Positions 5,764 to 6,640 of a stretch of DNA of 6,640 bases are shown here, one piece after another. A program made the translations under genes and the position numbers. The notes under the pieces are model-generated. The model worked only from the letters and a program-made list of their open reading frames with translations. It was not told the origin of the DNA and searched no databases. Positions within the stretch are counted from its first letter, which is position 1. Every line of letters begins with the position of its first letter. Source of the DNA: Peptococcaceae bacterium UBA7185 (GTDB lineage Bacteria; Bacillota; Peptococcia; Peptococcales; Peptococcaceae); NCBI GenBank assembly GCA_002491065.1, contig DKVF01000007.1:1-6640 (forward strand), in the 5' to 3' direction.

Positions 5764-6090
5764 CTATTTGGGCAAACTGTCTGCCGTCCGCGTTTGCGAC
5801 GCCACCAGCACTGGATACTTGGCCAGCAGGCGCAAAATCTCTTCCTGCAAACAGGTCGTCTCCCCCAATGCAGCAAGTCCGCTCAGCAGCAGTCCCTCCG
5901 CTGCACCCTGCTGTAATTGCCGCAAGATCTCGTAAACACCAACGCGATGCAAAAACACGCCCCCGTCCAGTTCAATCAACACGCTGCTGATCCAATCGCC
6001 TCGCTCTTTGGCATAACAGCACAACGCCGCAACCTCCTCCTCTAAGTCAGCTGTCTGTGTCTCCCGCCGACAATAAATCAATAACCGCAT
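5764..6090 (-). CDS. Serine-recombinase N-terminal-like domain protein, catalytically degenerate
   Basis: This 108-residue protein follows the resolvase catalytic-domain pattern over its whole length. MRLLIYCRRET (1-11) corresponds to the first strand and YxRVST box. LEEEVAALCCYAKERGDW (16-33) is the following helix. ELDGG..LHRVGVYEILRQLQQG (40-62) matches the DxGxSG...RPG...ll region, and EGLLLSGLAALGE (65-77) the strand usually ending in DRLxR. The nucleophile Ser10 is Glu here, the DRLxR arginines are absent, and no DNA-binding domain follows. Arg8 remains. It should therefore be unable to cut DNA; a regulatory, structural or vestigial role is possible. I start at the ATG at 6090 because GAGAGGGG lies about 8 bases upstream; the GTG at 6099 overlaps that site. 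Many synonymous C/G-rich codons and an unbroken frame argue for a maintained gene. Confidence 0.6.
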   Translation of the reverse strand: MRLLIYCRRETQTADLEEEVAALCCYAKERGDWISSVLIELDGGVFLHRVGVYEILRQLQQGAAEGLLLSGLAALGETTCLQEEILRLLAKYPVLVASQTRTADSLPK

Positions 6091-6151
6091 GCAGCCCACC
6101 CCTCTCTGTCTTATCAGTCTATGCGCATGGGTGCGCTGACATGTAAAAAAG

Positions 6152-6218
6152 GGTTCTACAATAAATGTTGGGGTGTCACATCGAAAGGTGTGATACAGCC
6201 AACATTTATTGTAGAGCC
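6152..6218 (-). terminator. Long hairpin with minus-strand T tract (attenuator-like or palindromic element)
   Basis: All 20 bases of 6152-6171 pair with 6199-6218 (one T-G pair), core TCTACAATAAATGTTGG. TCACA/TGTGA (6176-6180/6190-6194) forms an inner stem. On the minus strand the hairpin is followed by CTTTTTT, so it can end minus-strand transcription about 55 bases before the recombinase-like gene. It also looks like two transposon terminal repeats (GGTTCTACAA... and GGCTCTACAA...) facing each other around a tiny interior. No flanking direct repeat was found. Confidence 0.6.
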
Positions 6219-6244
6219 ACTTTGGTGGTGGTAGTTGTTGTCAT
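6206..6244 (-). CDS. Possible threonine-rich leader peptide (MTTTTTTKVALQ)
   Basis: The minus-strand mini-frame encodes Met, six Thr (ACA ACA ACT ACC ACC ACC), then KVALQ and TAA. GGAGG lies 8 bases before its ATG, an ideal spacing. Its last four codons and stop lie in the 5' arm of the hairpin at 6152-6218, which has a T6 tail. A run of one amino acid before a terminator is the hallmark of attenuation leaders such as ThrL. Two doubts apply. The next gene downstream is a recombinase-like protein, not threonine metabolism. The same frame is also open upstream to 6370, so the Thr run could be the tail of a decayed longer protein. Confidence 0.35.
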   Translation of the reverse strand: MTTTTTTKVALQ

Positions 6245-6278
6245 TATGCATTCCTCCAAATCAGATTTTTGTTTTTTG

Positions 6279-6298
6279 TCTGCATTTGCAGATTTTTT
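6279..6298 (+). terminator. Short possible plus-strand terminator
   Basis: TCTGC/GCAGA (6279-6283/6288-6292) encloses loop ATTT and is followed by six T. It has the shape of a minimal Rho-independent terminator on the plus strand, but the stem is only five pairs and no plus-strand gene lies upstream. In the minus-strand view it is a small hairpin before the threonine mini-frame. Confidence 0.25.
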
Positions 6299-6405
6299 AC
6301 CTAACTTTGCCTGTTCCTCCGTGGCTGCGGACAACGCCTTGTCTGTGCAGCTTTGCTGGACTGACGTCCATCACGCTCCGCACAGCCGGCAGCGTCATCC
6401 GCCCC

Positions 6406-6627
6406 AAAGTCGGAATGCTGGCAAAGTAGGTATGAGGAATTTTTTCTAGTTTGTTCAATGGTTTAGTCCCCTTTACCGGTACTCCGACTTCTGCCCGATG
6501 CTTGAAGCACGCTTTTCTGTGCGAATGGTCAGCGCCCGACGATTTTCTGGTCGGGTAGGCGAAGAGACATAAGCATAGAGCAAAGTAACTAAATTCTCCG
6601 TGTCTGCCTTGCCTTTATTCCGACTTT
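6406..6627. repeat. Inverted repeat pair AAAGTCGGAAT / ATTCCGACTTT
   Basis: An 11-bp exact inverted repeat (6406-6416 and 6617-6627) brackets about 200 bases. A further partial copy, TCCGACTTCTGCCCGATGC (6483-6501), is a direct repeat of TCCGACTTTGCCCGACGC at 6619-6636. CCCGAC/GTCGGG (6535-6540/6550-6555) forms a hairpin inside. These may be small terminal repeats of a non-autonomous element; no target duplication was seen. Confidence 0.3.
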
Positions 6628-6640
6628 GCCCGACGCCTTT

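Larger units (their letters stand above)
6245..6640 (-). other. Right-end region: no defensible gene, possible decayed coding frames
   Basis: One minus-strand frame is free of stops for 105 codons (6614-6300), and another for 54 codons (6370-6209) that runs into the threonine mini-frame. The first contains HTYFASIPTLGRMTL; the second contains a Lys/Ala/Glu-rich segment like EEQAKLGKKSANADKKQ. A frameshift between them could give one broken minus-strand gene, but no start codon with a good ribosome binding site and no known domain was found. Inverted and direct copies of TTCCGACTTT are scattered through it. Confidence 0.25.

Noticed and set aside
5671..5916. 81-codon plus-strand frame
   Set aside because: It overlaps the recombinase-like gene in antisense, is rich in Cys, Arg and Gln, and has no ribosome binding site.
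6165..6449. 94-codon plus-strand frame with a run of valines
   Set aside because: The valines are the complement of the threonine codons, the frame starts inside the hairpin, and the rest has no protein-like pattern.
1..6640. CRISPR array
   Set aside because: The repeated motifs are palindromic, hundreds to thousands of bases apart and unequal in spacing; no regular repeat-spacer pattern or cas gene is present.

Overview
The window looks like chromosomal DNA of a strictly anaerobic, mid-GC Bacillota. The main support is a full-length pyruvate:ferredoxin oxidoreductase, a small ferredoxin-type siroheme reductase, a DUF6809-like small protein and strong GGAGG-type ribosome binding sites. A Negativicutes host (Phascolarctobacterium/Acidaminococcus-like) is my best guess, made from the general look of the proteins and not proven here.

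Layout. 1-24 is the truncated end of a palindromic repeat, followed by a fold-rich non-coding stretch (about 68-146) and a strong hairpin (149-183) that ends the minus-strand nifJ gene. nifJ (223-3753, minus) fills more than half the window. A 268-bp divergent promoter region (3754-4021) separates it from a plus-strand gene for a 222-residue siroheme/[4Fe-4S] reductase (4022-4690). A non-coding stretch follows, with a 51-bp palindromic repeat (4839-4889) and a 14-bp perfect palindrome (4980-4993), then a 97-residue DUF6809-like gene (5059-5352, plus). Its 3' side (5353-5570) is a chain of RNA-like folds ending in a very long hairpin with a T tract; a second copy of the palindromic repeat forms the core of that hairpin. 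On the minus strand lie a possible 19-residue hydrophobic peptide (5585-5644) and a 108-residue stand-alone serine-recombinase-like domain that has lost its catalytic serine (5764-6090). Upstream of that gene is a 20-bp-stem hairpin with a T6 tail on the minus strand (6152-6218). Its 5' arm overlaps the end of a tiny frame encoding six consecutive threonines behind a good ribosome binding site (6206-6244). The last 400 bases hold no gene I can defend, only decayed-looking open frames and short inverted/direct repeats.

How the parts fit. PFOR makes acetyl-CoA, CO2 and reduced ferredoxin from pyruvate. The divergently transcribed small siroheme reductase is of a type expected to use low-potential electrons, so shared redox control from the common spacer is plausible but not shown. 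The right third is accessory in character: miniature palindromic repeats, structured RNA, very short peptides and a dead recombinase domain. The least explained items are the threonine mini-ORF plus terminator ahead of the recombinase-like gene, and the 5353-5570 structured RNA.
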